Source: an uncultured Clostridium sp. (GTDB taxonomy: Bacteria; Bacillota; Clostridia; Clostridiales; Clostridiaceae). Taken from it: DNA of 55,512 bases. The translations under genes and the position numbers were made by a program. Under the pieces are notes generated by a model. It was not told where the DNA came from, ran no database searches, and saw nothing but the letters and a program-made list of their open reading frames with translations. The DNA is taken from the NCBI GenBank assembly GCA_934746015.1, contig CAKVEW010000020.1, forward strand, positions 1 through 55,512, read 5' to 3'. Shown here piece by piece: positions 16,850 to 25,615 of this stretch (its first letter is position 1; each line of letters begins with the position of its first letter).

Positions 16850-17632
16850 ATGTACAGTAAAGAAATTAATAGCTTAGCCCATTCAGCTGAGGTTAAAAGT
16901 AATTTATTAAAGAATAGTAAAGCCAGGTACATTGTAAGTTCAATGCTTGGAAGCTTATTTGTAAGCTTAGGTATTATGCTTATTTATACTATTGGTGGAA
17001 TAATGCATCATAATGGAGTAGATACATACAAAATTCTTATGGGAGCATCCTTTGGAGTTGCTCTTAGTCTAGTTTTAATGGCAGGAGGAGATTTATTTAC
17101 CAGTAATGCCATGATTATGACTATGGGTGCTTTAGAAAAAACTGTAACTTGGATAGATGCACTTAAAATCTGGTTTGCAAGTTGGATTGGTAATATTCTT
17201 GGAGGTATACTTGGAGCTAGTTTATTTATTAGTGCAGGTTTAACAAGTGGAAAAAGTGATTACATAGGAGAATTTATTGTAAGCAATGCTTTGGCTAAGA
17301 TAAATACTCCAGCACAACAATTAATAATAAAGGGGATATTGTGTAACATATTAGTTTGTTTAGCAGTTTGGATGTGTTATAAATTAAAAGAAGAAACAGC
17401 TAAAATATTAATGATATTTTGGTGCTTATTTACTTTTATAACAGCAGGATTTGAACATAGTGTTGCAAATATGAGCTTTTTAGCTATGGGTTATTTAATA
17501 GATCCGTCTACAATAACCATAGGAGGATATGCATATAATATTATTTTAGTTTCCATTGGTAATTTTATTGGTGGAGTGGTATTCCTAGCTTTACCATACT
17601 ATTTCATCACAAATGGACACGATAAAAAATAG
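16850..17632 (+). CDS. formate/nitrite transporter (FNT) family channel
   Basis: The 260-residue protein has six membrane helices and FNT signatures: MGASFGVALSLVLMAGGDLF, TSNAMIM and TAGFEHSVANM. FNT channels pass small anions such as formate, nitrite or hydrosulfide. In C. difficile a hydrosulfide channel of this family adjoins asrABC, and here the gene follows asr and the siroheme operon, so HS- export is the favoured reading; nitrite or formate cannot be excluded. I choose ATG 16850 because GTGGGGTG (16838-16845) precedes it; ATG 16826 has no such site. It has its own transcript behind the terminator. Confidence 0.85.
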   Translation: MYSKEINSLAHSAEVKSNLLKNSKARYIVSSMLGSLFVSLGIMLIYTIGGIMHHNGVDTYKILMGASFGVALSLVLMAGGDLFTSNAMIMTMGALEKTVTWIDALKIWFASWIGNILGGILGASLFISAGLTSGKSDYIGEFIVSNALAKINTPAQQLIIKGILCNILVCLAVWMCYKLKEETAKILMIFWCLFTFITAGFEHSVANMSFLAMGYLIDPSTITIGGYAYNIILVSIGNFIGGVVFLALPYYFITNGHDKK

Positions 17633-17647
17633 AAAATATGGTGTTTT

Positions 17648-17779
17648 AGCACAATGTAAAATGAATAATGAAAAATGTAGAATAAAAGAAGAAACTCATT
17701 AATGAGTTTCTAAAGAAATTTATTTTTAGTAATTTGGAACAAATTACTTCAATAATTCTACATTCTACATTTTTAATTT
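17648..17779. repeat. palindromic repeat, copy B of the dispersed family
   Basis: AATGTAGAAT near 17674-17683 is inverted against ATTCTACATT near 17755-17764. The copy includes a perfect 20-base palindrome GAAACTCATTAATGAGTTTC (17691-17710) and a second hairpin AGTAATTTG/CAAATTACT. It is in the opposite orientation to copy A at 3374-3495. Only the outer 18-36 bases are shared; the cores differ. Both copies lie between convergent genes. Confidence 0.6.
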
Positions 17780-17800
17780 GGAGTTGTCATAGACAACTCC
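17780..17800. terminator. stem-loop between the FNT gene and ilvE
   Basis: GGAGTTGTC and GACAACTCC form a perfect nine-base stem with loop ATA, two to three bases beyond the ilvE stop codon. The plus-strand side is followed by TTTCTATATTTC, so it may serve both convergent genes. Confidence 0.6.
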
Positions 17801-17803
17801 TTT

Positions 17804-18826
17804 CTATATTTCAAAGACCCAGCCTTCTGGTCCTTCAATATCACCAAATTGAATTCCACAAAGAATTCTATAAAGTTCTTTTATAACAGGTCCTACTTCT
17901 TTTTCACTATAGAAAACATGAAGTTTATCTTTATATTCTATTCCTCCAATTGGAGTTATAACAGCAGCTGTACCACAAGCTCCAGCTTCTTTAAATTCAT
18001 CTAAATTATCTACATAAACATCTCTTTCATAAACAGGCATATTTAAATAATCTCTAGCTATATCCATTAGTGAATATTTAGTTATACTTGGCAAAATTGA
18101 TGGTGATTTTGGTGTAACAAATTCATTGTTTTTAGTTATTCCAAAGAAATTAGCAGCACCAACTTCTTCAATCTTAGTGTGAGTTGCAGGATCAAGGTAT
18201 ATGCAGTCTGCAAATCCTCTTTCAGCAGCCAATAGATGAGGTTGTAATGAAGCAGCATAGTTTCCACCAACTTTTTGTCCACCGGTACCATGTGGAGCAG
18301 CTCTATCATAATCAGCAATCATAAAGTTACATGGTGATAAACCTTCTTTAAAATATGGACCTACTGGAACTGCAAATACTGAAAATATGTATTCAGGTGC
18401 AGGTTTAACTCCAATATTATCTCCAACGCCTATCATAAATGGTCTTAAATATAGTGTTGCTCCTGAGCCATATGGTGGAACATAATGTTCATTAGCTTTT
18501 ACAACTTGCATACAAGCATCTATAAATTTTTCTACTGGTATTTCAGGCATAAGAAGTTTTCTTGTGCTTTCATTCATTCTATTAGCATTTCTATCAACTC
18601 TAAATAATTGAATTTTACCATCTTTTCTTCTATAAGCTTTTAACCCTTCAAAGCATTGTTGACCATAATGCAAAGCAGTAGATGCCTCACTTATTCTTAA
18701 CATATTATCCTCTGTAAGCTTACCCTCGTCCCATTTTCCGTCTTTCCAAACTGATATATATCTATAATCAGTTTTAATATAGTTAAAACCAAGGTTATTC
18801 CAATCAATATTAACATTATTTTTCAT
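17804..18826 (-). CDS. ilvE: branched-chain amino acid aminotransferase
   Basis: IlvE (340 residues) interconverts Leu, Ile and Val with their 2-oxo acids using PLP. The active-site lysine lies in HGTGGQKVGGNYAASL, and LHYGQQCFEGLKAYRR, TIEEVGAANFFG (as KIEEVGAANFFG) and GTAAVITPIG are class IV aminotransferase signatures of the longer (eukaryote/Bacillus-like) type. AGGAGGTA precedes the ATG. It is a single-gene transcript, divergent from ridA. Confidence 0.92.
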   Translation of the reverse strand: MKNNVNIDWNNLGFNYIKTDYRYISVWKDGKWDEGKLTEDNMLRISEASTALHYGQQCFEGLKAYRRKDGKIQLFRVDRNANRMNESTRKLLMPEIPVEKFIDACMQVVKANEHYVPPYGSGATLYLRPFMIGVGDNIGVKPAPEYIFSVFAVPVGPYFKEGLSPCNFMIADYDRAAPHGTGGQKVGGNYAASLQPHLLAAERGFADCIYLDPATHTKIEEVGAANFFGITKNNEFVTPKSPSILPSITKYSLMDIARDYLNMPVYERDVYVDNLDEFKEAGACGTAAVITPIGGIEYKDKLHVFYSEKEVGPVIKELYRILCGIQFGDIEGPEGWVFEI

Positions 18827-19018
18827 ATATAATACCTCCTCATGGTTTTTATATTATTTTATCACTTGTTAATATAATAATAAATGATTATAAGGAAAAT
18901 ATGCAAATTTTTTCATATTGCAGTTTATGCTAAAAAAATGTATAGTGAAGTAGAGGAAAATATTGTATTATAAAAAATATTATGTAAAAATTAAGCTATT
19001 GAAAGGACGTGCATCATA

Positions 19019-19396
19019 GTGCAAAAAGAAATTATTTCAACAACTAATGCCCCATCAGCAATTGGGCCTTATTCTCAAGGAATTAAGATAGGAGATATGG
19101 TATTTACATCAGGACAAATTCCAGTTAATCCAGCTACAGGAGAAGTTGTTACTGAAATTAAAGCAGCAACAAAGCAATCATTAGAAAATGTTAAAGCTGT
19201 TTTAGAAGCAGCTGGTAGTAGCTTAGATAAAGTAATAAAAGTAGTAGTATTTATTAAAGACATGAATGATTTTGCTGAAGTAAATGAAGTTTATGGACAA
19301 TACTTCACAGAAAACCCACCAGCAAGAAGCTGTGTAGAAGTTGCTAGACTTCCAAAAGACTGCGTTATTGAAATAGAAGCAATAGCAACAATATAG
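19019..19396 (+). CDS. ridA: RidA-family enamine/imine deaminase
   Basis: The 125-residue protein hydrolyses reactive 2-aminoacrylate-type enamines made by PLP enzymes. [31 protein letters not shown] and the C-terminal [15 protein letters not shown] with the catalytic Arg are present. The start is GTG 19019 behind GAAAGGACG. It diverges from ilvE; RidA protects IlvE from such intermediates in other bacteria, so the pairing is functionally sensible. Confidence 0.92.
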   Translation: MQKEIISTTNAPSAIGPYSQGIKIGDMVFTSGQIPVNPATGEVVTEIKAATKQSLENVKAVLEAAGSSLDKVIKVVVFIKDMNDFAEVNEVYGQYFTENPPARSCVEVARLPKDCVIEIEAIATI

Positions 19397-19401
19397 GCAA
19401 G

Positions 19402-19600
19402 AGGTAAGGAGTAATAGTGAAGAGTGAATAAGTAATAGAGAATAGTTAAGAGTTAATTATTGGAAGATTGTTAATAAAAGCTAATTTTTATTAAGACCAT
19501 TTTTAATTTATTAATGGTTTTGCGAAGCAAAATAACCAAATCTCTTACTTCTTACCTATTCACTCTTACCTAAAAAAACTTCATACCTCTTCACTATTAC
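19402..19600. repeat. inverted-repeat element with GTAATAGTGAAGAG arms
   Basis: GTAATAGTGAAGAG (19411-19424) is inverted perfectly as CTCTTCACTATTAC (19587-19600). Further diverged copies of the GTGAATAAGTAA/GGTAAG theme lie just inside each arm, and a central hairpin GGTTTTGC-GAA-GCAAAA occurs near 19513-19535. Related fragments sit at 25458-25512. The right arm touches the stop codon of the next gene. Confidence 0.55.
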
Positions 19601-20340
19601 TTATCTTTTATTTCGGTGAGATTCTTCCAGTACCTTTTAGGCATCATTCTTTTTTGAAGTTTTGGATTACTTCTTTCTTTTATTGCAGTAGAAACAAAGT
19701 AATTTTTCCAAAGATCTTCAAATTCATCAGTATAATCCTTTAAAGAATTATAAATATCTTCATTCATTTCTGTTATTTCCCAGGAAACTTTATTATAAAC
19801 TGAAGCTATATTTCTTTTAACATCATGAATAATCCAGTATTCATTAGAAAACCTATTCTCAAAGTGAGGAGAAATAAGCTGTAGTATATTATTGTCAGGC
19901 TCAATAGATGAATATAAGAATTTATTATTAATTAAAGAAAATCTAACCAAGCCAGTAAATCTGTGAGCTTCAAGAGATACCCTTCTTTCAACTAAATCTA
20001 TTTCATCAACCACATCTAAATATAAGTGATTATGAATATTACTTCCAATTTTAAAAGCAGTTTTTAAATATTTATAACATAAAATTCCTTTATCTTTATA
20101 GTTAGATAAGTAAAGGGTATATACTTTGTTTAATGCTAAAGGATCAATTTTAGTTACAATAGCATTTTTAACCTTTTTATATTTTTCTACATCAGTTTCT
20201 AAATATCTAACTGTAGTTAACATATCAATATCAGTATAAGTATCCGAATCTATAGAAATTATTTCATCTTTTGAATAAAAAGCATAATAAATTGCAGTTA
20301 AAAAGCCTTCAAAGGAATCTTCATATATTAATTTCAACAT
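19597..20340 (-). CDS. TIGR03915-type (DUF4130) putative DNA metabolism protein
   Basis: The 247-residue protein begins YEDSFEGFLTAIYYAF, the signature of the family paired with a radical SAM DNA-repair protein. It is acidic to neutral, without membrane segments; LVRFSLINNKFLYS and NEYWIIHDVKRNIASVY are family-like segments. Its start lies 12 bases after the stop of the radical SAM gene, so they form one transcript. The pair is conserved in many bacteria but its reaction is unknown. The LexA box upstream of the partner puts both under probable SOS control. Confidence 0.8.
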   Translation of the reverse strand: MLKLIYEDSFEGFLTAIYYAFYSKDEIISIDSDTYTDIDMLTTVRYLETDVEKYKKVKNAIVTKIDPLALNKVYTLYLSNYKDKGILCYKYLKTAFKIGSNIHNHLYLDVVDEIDLVERRVSLEAHRFTGLVRFSLINNKFLYSSIEPDNNILQLISPHFENRFSNEYWIIHDVKRNIASVYNKVSWEITEMNEDIYNSLKDYTDEFEDLWKNYFVSTAIKERSNPKLQKRMMPKRYWKNLTEIKDK

Positions 20341-20352
20341 TTTATCACCACC

Positions 20353-21702
20353 TTATATTTCACCAGTTATAGAAGTATGTTTATCTTTGGGTAGAGCTAT
20401 AGGGTTACTATCAGGAAGAAATATATTGCTTTTAGATTTAGTATAGATATTATCAAAGAAAGACATTTGTTCTGAATTTTCATCATCTATTTTTCTTTTA
20501 TCCATATAAAGTAATCTTGCTCTTATGACTTCATCATTGAAGGATATACCTCCATAATATTTTCCTTTGCAGGTGATAAAATACTTGGCTCTTTTTAAGA
20601 CTACTCCAATTTTTTTTAAGTCCTCAAAGGAAAGAGAGTGTACTCTTCTAGAAATTATTATTTTTCTGGCTGAACGAACTCCTATACCTGGAATCCTTAG
20701 TAATTCATCATAGGAGACTTTATTTATTTCCATAGGGAAGTTAGTAATATTATTTAAAGCCCATGAAGTCTTAGGATCAAAATTTAAATCAAAGTTTTCA
20801 TTTTCATCCTTTAATAACTCTTTTGCTTTAAAGCCATAGAATCTTAATAGCCAATCTGCTTGGTAAAGTCTATGTTCTCTAACTAAAGGCGGATGTATTA
20901 AGTCAGGTAGTGCCTTCTCATTTTTAACTACAGGAACATAGGCGGAATAATAAACTCTTTTTAAATCGAATTTTTTATATAGGTTTTCTGATAAATGCAA
21001 TATTTTATAATCGCTTTCTGGAGTAGCACCCACAATAAGCTGAGTACTTTGCCCACCAGGAACGAAGAGAGGAGTAGACTTTATATTTCTTTTTAAATCT
21101 TTAGTTTCAATTATAGAATTTTTAATAATACTCATAGGAGCTAATATATTTTCTTTAGTCTTTTGGGGTGCAAGGAGTTTTAAGCTTGAAGCAGAAGGAA
21201 GCTCTATATTTACACTCATCCTATCTACATACTTTCCAGCTTCTTTTATTAAAGATTCATCTGCACCAGGGATAGCTTTTAAATGAATATATCCATTGAA
21301 TTTTTCATTTACACGAAGCTTTTTAACCACAGACAGTAAAAGTTCCATTGTATAATTAGGACTTTTAAAAATTGCAGAACTTAAGAAAAGACCTTCAATA
21401 TAATTTCTTTTATAAAAATTAATAGTTAAATCCACTACTTCTTCAGGGGTGAAGGCTGCTCTAGGAACATCCTTAGAAGAAGCATTAATACAATATTTAC
21501 AGTTATAAATACAGTAATTAGTCAATAATATTTTTAATAGGGATATACATCTTCCATCTGCAGCAAAGCTATGACAAATGCCACTACTATCTGCATTTCC
21601 TAATCCATTATTAGTATTTTTCCTGTTAGAACCTGAAGAAGAACAAGAAACGTCATATTTAGCAGCTGCTGAAAGGATATTAAGTTTTTCTTTTATATTC
21701 AT
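20353..21702 (-). CDS. putative DNA modification/repair radical SAM protein (TIGR03916 type)
   Basis: The 449-residue protein has the radical SAM cluster motif CIYNCKYC (about residues 59-66), a TIM-barrel core, and a C-terminal helix-hairpin-helix LLRIPGIGVRSARKI that should contact DNA. An N-terminal SGICHSFAADGRCISLLK is typical of the family. It is co-transcribed with the TIGR03915-type partner. A promoter with a LexA box in its spacer lies 30-60 bases upstream. The enzyme probably reverses or modifies a DNA lesion; the substrate is unknown. Confidence 0.85.
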   Translation of the reverse strand: MNIKEKLNILSAAAKYDVSCSSSGSNRKNTNNGLGNADSSGICHSFAADGRCISLLKILLTNYCIYNCKYCINASSKDVPRAAFTPEEVVDLTINFYKRNYIEGLFLSSAIFKSPNYTMELLLSVVKKLRVNEKFNGYIHLKAIPGADESLIKEAGKYVDRMSVNIELPSASSLKLLAPQKTKENILAPMSIIKNSIIETKDLKRNIKSTPLFVPGGQSTQLIVGATPESDYKILHLSENLYKKFDLKRVYYSAYVPVVKNEKALPDLIHPPLVREHRLYQADWLLRFYGFKAKELLKDENENFDLNFDPKTSWALNNITNFPMEINKVSYDELLRIPGIGVRSARKIIISRRVHSLSFEDLKKIGVVLKRAKYFITCKGKYYGGISFNDEVIRARLLYMDKRKIDDENSEQMSFFDNIYTKSKSNIFLPDSNPIALPKDKHTSITGEI

Positions 21703-21734
21703 AAAACCACCTACTTAAAGAACTTATTATAATT

Positions 21735-21763
21735 ATTATATAGAACATATGTTCTTAATTCAA
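21735..21763 (-). promoter_or_regulatory. SOS promoter: LexA box inside the -35/-10 spacer
   Basis: On the minus strand TTGAAT (21758-21763), 17 bases, and TATAAT (21735-21740) form a promoter. The spacer contains GAACATATGTTC (21743-21754), a perfect dyad matching the Gram-positive LexA/DinR consensus GAAC-N4-GTTC. LexA bound here would block RNA polymerase until DNA damage. Confidence 0.82.
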
Positions 21764-21783
21764 TAGAAATATAAAATGTTGAA

Positions 21784-21812
21784 TTTATAATATAAAAGCT
21801 TTATATTATAAA
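21784..21812. other. 13-base-arm palindrome in the intergenic region before the PotD-like gene
   Basis: TTTATAATATAAA and TTTATATTATAAA pair perfectly around AGC. It lies just upstream of the SOS promoter on the minus strand. Apart from this, the LexA promoter and the potD-like promoter, the 327-base gap 21703-22029 shows nothing I can support. Confidence 0.4.
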
Positions 21813-21961
21813 ATATAAAAATATACAAAAGATATAGGGAAAGGGTTAATAATTTAAAATGATTATAATAAAATTAATAGAGGTATAATATATTTTTAGT
21901 ATTAACTACTTTAAGCAAGTAATACTTTTTGTATAAAGTAACTTTGAATATAAAATTATAC

Positions 21962-21989
21962 TTGCAATAAATATAATACACTTTATAAT
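21962..21989 (+). promoter_or_regulatory. promoter of the PotD-like gene
   Basis: TTGCAA (21962-21967) and TATAAT (21984-21989) are 16 bases apart, about 40 bases before the start, with GAAAGGAAG as ribosome-binding site. Confidence 0.5.
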
Positions 21990-22029
21990 TATTGCTAAGT
22001 AACTATTACAGATGAAAGGAAGATAATTC

Positions 22030-23082
22030 ATGAAAAAATCTATTAAGATTTCTGCTTTAGTTTGTAGCTTAATACTAGTTTTTGGACTTTTTGCAGGATG
22101 TAAAAAAAGCGATAAGAAAACTATAAATGTTCTAAATTATGGTGAAAATATAGCAGATGGAATAATAAAAGAATTTGAAGAAAAGTATAATGTAAAAGTT
22201 AATTATAAAACTTTTGATGATATGGAAACAATGTACATAGAGGTTTCTTCAGGAAAGACAAATTGGGATGCAGTCCTAGTAGCTGACTACATGGCTGATA
22301 GAATGATAAAAGAAGGATTACTTCAAAAGATAGATAAGGATAAAATGCCCAATTTAGCAGAAATGAATGAAAGTGACATGGGTAAACCTTATGACCCAAA
22401 TAATGACTATACTATACCATATATGAATGGAACAGTAGGTATTATATACAACAAAGATTTAGTAGATGAGCCAGTTGATAGCTGGAATATAATGTGGAAT
22501 GAAAAATATAAAAAACAAATTTTTGTATTAGATGCACAAAGAGATGCTATAGGAATGGCATTAAAGAAATTAGGATATTCATTAAATTCAACTAATGAAA
22601 AAGAGCTAGAAGAAGCAAAAAAAATATTAATTGAACAAAAACCATTAGTTTTAAAATATGGAGCTGATGAAGTTAAAGATTTAATGACTTCTGGTGAAGC
22701 AGCTATAGCAATGATATGGTCAGGTGAAGGATTAACTCTAGTTGATGAAAATGAAAACTTAGAATATGTAATTCCAAAGGAAGGCGCTAACTATTGGTTA
22801 GATTCTTGGGCAATACCAGCAAATGCTAATGATAAGTCAACAGCTGAAGAATTTATAAACTTTGTAAGTAGTAAAGATAATGCTTATAAAATAGCTGAAG
22901 AAATTGGATATACTACACCAAACAAATTAGCTATGGAAGAGCAACCAGAGGAAGTAAGAAATAATAAAGGTGCATATATGCCTAAGGAAATTATGGAAAA
23001 ATGTGAAATTTATGAATATCTGCCACAAGATAAGCTTAAATTATATGAAGAAGTTTGGAATGCTGTAAAAACAGCTGATTAA
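22030..23082 (+). CDS. PotD/PotF-type extracellular solute-binding lipoprotein
   Basis: The 350-residue protein has a lipoprotein signal (hydrophobic stretch then LFAGC, Cys24) and a type 2 periplasmic-binding fold typical of polyamine binders: NVLNYGENIADGIIKEFEEK at the start, IPYMNGTVGIIYNKDL, GEAAIAMIWSGEG and YWLDSWAIPANA. It should bind spermidine, putrescine or a related cation outside the cell. No permease or ATPase genes (potABC) are next to it, which is unusual, since these proteins are normally the last gene of a transporter operon. It must pair with a transporter encoded elsewhere. Confidence 0.82.
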   Translation: MKKSIKISALVCSLILVFGLFAGCKKSDKKTINVLNYGENIADGIIKEFEEKYNVKVNYKTFDDMETMYIEVSSGKTNWDAVLVADYMADRMIKEGLLQKIDKDKMPNLAEMNESDMGKPYDPNNDYTIPYMNGTVGIIYNKDLVDEPVDSWNIMWNEKYKKQIFVLDAQRDAIGMALKKLGYSLNSTNEKELEEAKKILIEQKPLVLKYGADEVKDLMTSGEAAIAMIWSGEGLTLVDENENLEYVIPKEGANYWLDSWAIPANANDKSTAEEFINFVSSKDNAYKIAEEIGYTTPNKLAMEEQPEEVRNNKGAYMPKEIMEKCEIYEYLPQDKLKLYEEVWNAVKTAD

Positions 23083-23193
23083 TTAAAAAATGATAAAAAA
23101 TTATTAATATTGAATTAAGTTAATAGAATATAAAAGCTAATAATAGTATAATATTAATAACATCTATTAAGAATATAGGAGTTGATTGATACT

Positions 23194-23751
23194 ATGGATA
23201 GAATTATAGATTTTAATGAGATTAAAAATAGAGTGAATGATAAAGATATAGATAAATTTGAATCATACATTTATAATTTATATTATGATATGTCTTCTGG
23301 AAAGCTGAATATGTCAGATTTCACAAAAAAGATGATGGAATACATGGAAGAGAACAACATATCTCAAGATAAGTTTCTAAAGATGCAAACAAAACTTATG
23401 GAAAGGTATGGATTTGATGCTTCAGGTATAGAAGAACAACTTAAGACATTAGGATTAAATAATGTTATTCCAGGCGCTGAAGATGTTGAAAAAATAAGAA
23501 AGAATATGAGCTTTCAAGAAAAATACAAGGATAGACTAAGAGTTTCAACTGTTAATAATTATTATATTTCTAACGATAAAAACAACTTAAATATTATAAC
23601 AGAAGATGAAAAAGTTATATTAACAAGCCAAGGGAAGATAGACTTAAGTGATATAGAATTAAATGAATTTTTATGTTCTTATAAGAAGGTAGTTAATGAT
23701 AAGAATTTAAATATTACTATCTGTGAAAATGTTAAAGAATATGAATACTAA
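23194..23751 (+). CDS. DUF3867-like protein of unknown function
   Basis: This 185-residue acidic, helical protein resembles the Clostridium-restricted DUF3867 family; I recognise it only by general pattern. It has no signal peptide or membrane segment. I use ATG 23194, 12 bases after AGGAG (23177-23181); TTG 23182 directly abuts that site and is unlikely. A terminator follows. Position between the PotD-like gene and the ABC-F gene does not suggest a role. Confidence 0.6.
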   Translation: MDRIIDFNEIKNRVNDKDIDKFESYIYNLYYDMSSGKLNMSDFTKKMMEYMEENNISQDKFLKMQTKLMERYGFDASGIEEQLKTLGLNNVIPGAEDVEKIRKNMSFQEKYKDRLRVSTVNNYYISNDKNNLNIITEDEKVILTSQGKIDLSDIELNEFLCSYKKVVNDKNLNITICENVKEYEY

Positions 23752-23801
23752 AATTGCTAAAAAAAATCTATTTATTTTCTTAGATTATAGTTTATAATAA
23801 G

Positions 23802-23830
23802 TAAGGTGTGAAGGTTTCATGCCTTATTTT
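23802..23830 (+). terminator. terminator after the DUF3867-like gene
   Basis: TAAGGTGTGAA and TTCATGCCTTA pair (two G-U wobbles) around GGT, followed by TTTTT. Confidence 0.7.
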
Positions 23831-23893
23831 TATGTTAAAAAATTATTATAGAAATTTAATTATTAAATAGATACAAATGTGGGAGGATAATAA

Positions 23894-25450
23894 ATGAGTG
23901 TATTAACAGTTAAAGATATGAGCCATGGATTTGGTGATAGAGCTATATTTGAAGATGTATCTTTCAGATTATTAAAAGGGGAGCATGTTGGCTTAATTGG
24001 TGCTAATGGTGAAGGAAAATCAACCTTTATGAGCATAGTTACTGATAAGCTTATGCCAGATGAAGGAAGAGTTATTTGGTCTAATAATGTTAGAGTTGGT
24101 TATATGGATCAACATGCAGCATTAGAAAAAGGACAAAGCATTAGAGATGCCTTAAGAGATGCCTTTAAATATCTTTTTGATTTAGAAACAGAAATGAATT
24201 CTCTTTATGAAAAAATGGGAGATTGTACACCTGAAGAATTAGAAAAGATGTTAAATAGAACAGCAGTTATACAAGACCTTTTAGATCATAATGGATTTTA
24301 CATAATAGATGCAAAGGTAGAAGAGGTTGCAAAGGGCCTTGGACTATTAGACTTAGGTTTAGATAGAGATGTAGATGATTTATCAGGAGGACAAAGAACT
24401 AAGATACTTTTAGGAAAGCTATTACTTCAAAATCCAGATATACTACTTCTAGATGAGCCTACTAACTACTTAGATGAAGAACATATTGAATGGCTTAAGA
24501 GATATCTTCAAAATTATGAAAATGCATTTATTTTAATTTCTCACGATATACCATTCTTAAATTCAGTAGTTAATTTAATTTATCATGTGGAAGAAAGAAA
24601 ACTAACTAGATATGTTGGAGATTATTACGAATTTAAGAGATTATATGATGAAAATAAAAAGAGATTAGAAGCAGCTTATGAAAAGCAGCAAAAGGAAATA
24701 GCTAGACTAGAAGACTTCGTTGCAAGAAACAAGGCAAATGTAGCAACAGCTAATATGGCTAAATCAAGACAAAAGAAACTAGATAAGATGGAAGTTATAG
24801 AGCTTTCTAAAGAAAAACCAAAACCAGAGTTTAACTTTAAAATAGCAAGAACTTCAGGAAAGACAATATTTGAAACTAAAGATTTAGTTATAGGATATGA
24901 TTCACCACTTACAAAACCATTAGATCTTTATATGGAAAGAGGACAAAAAATAGCTTTAGTTGGAGCAAATGGACTTGGTAAATCTACATTATTAAAAAGC
25001 TTACTTGGAAAGATACAGCCTTTAAGTGGAGAAGTTCACTTAGGAGACTATCAACACATTGGATACTTTGAACAAGAAGATAGAGAGAAAAATACAAATA
25101 CTTGTATAGAAGAAGTATGGCAAGAGTTCCCAAGTAAAACACAATACGAAATAAGAGCAGCTTTAGCTAAGTGTGGATTAACAACTAAGCAATTAGAATC
25201 AAAGATAATGGTATTATCAGGTGGAGAAGCTGCAAAGGTAAGACTATGTAAGATATTAAATACAGAAACAAATATATTAATCCTTGACGAGCCTACAAAC
25301 CATTTAGATGTAGATGCAAAAGAAGAGTTAAAGAGAGCCTTAAAGGAATATAAGGGATCAATTTTATTAGTATCCCACGAACCAGAATTCTATAAAGATG
25401 TAGTAACAGAAATTTGGAACTGCGAGGATTGGACTACTAAAATCGTGTAA
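23894..25450 (+). CDS. ABC-F family ATPase (YbiT/YkpA-like)
   Basis: The 518-residue protein has two ATP-binding cassettes joined by a charged linker (about residues 250-310) and no membrane segments, as in ABC-F proteins that act on ribosomes. Walker A motifs are GANGEGKST and GANGLGKST. Signature motifs are LSGGQRTK and LSGGEAAK. Walker B segments read LLLDEPTNYLD and LILDEPTNHLD. It is nearest in pattern to the YkpA/YbiT housekeeping group rather than to known resistance ABC-Fs. GGGAGG precedes the start, and a terminator lies about 100 bases downstream. Confidence 0.88.
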   Translation: MSVLTVKDMSHGFGDRAIFEDVSFRLLKGEHVGLIGANGEGKSTFMSIVTDKLMPDEGRVIWSNNVRVGYMDQHAALEKGQSIRDALRDAFKYLFDLETEMNSLYEKMGDCTPEELEKMLNRTAVIQDLLDHNGFYIIDAKVEEVAKGLGLLDLGLDRDVDDLSGGQRTKILLGKLLLQNPDILLLDEPTNYLDEEHIEWLKRYLQNYENAFILISHDIPFLNSVVNLIYHVEERKLTRYVGDYYEFKRLYDENKKRLEAAYEKQQKEIARLEDFVARNKANVATANMAKSRQKKLDKMEVIELSKEKPKPEFNFKIARTSGKTIFETKDLVIGYDSPLTKPLDLYMERGQKIALVGANGLGKSTLLKSLLGKIQPLSGEVHLGDYQHIGYFEQEDREKNTNTCIEEVWQEFPSKTQYEIRAALAKCGLTTKQLESKIMVLSGGEAAKVRLCKILNTETNILILDEPTNHLDVDAKEELKRALKEYKGSILLVSHEPEFYKDVVTEIWNCEDWTTKIV

Positions 25451-25457
25451 CGATTTA

Positions 25458-25512
25458 GTGAATAAGTAAGAAGTAAATTTAATTAATAACTAAGAAGTAA
25501 AAGTGAAGAGTT
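25458..25512. repeat. degenerate copy of the GTGAATAAGTAA repeat
   Basis: AGTGAATAAGTAAGAAGTAA and, about 30 bases on, AAGTAAAAGTGAAGAGTTA repeat the arm sequences of the element at 19402-19600. The copy is shorter and lacks the inverted right half. Confidence 0.4.
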
Positions 25513-25550
25513 ATGGATGAAATTCATTCTGAATTTCTTTTAATTATTGA

Positions 25551-25578
25551 AGAGTTAGTGTAAAACTAACTCTTTTTT
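25551..25578 (+). terminator. Rho-independent terminator
   Basis: AGAGTTAGT (25551-25559) and ACTAACTCT (25565-25573) pair around GTAAA, followed by a run of T. It ends the ABC-F transcript. Confidence 0.8.
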
Positions 25579-25615
25579 CTATTATTTTATTATAATGATT
25601 AATTGAGAGGTAAGT

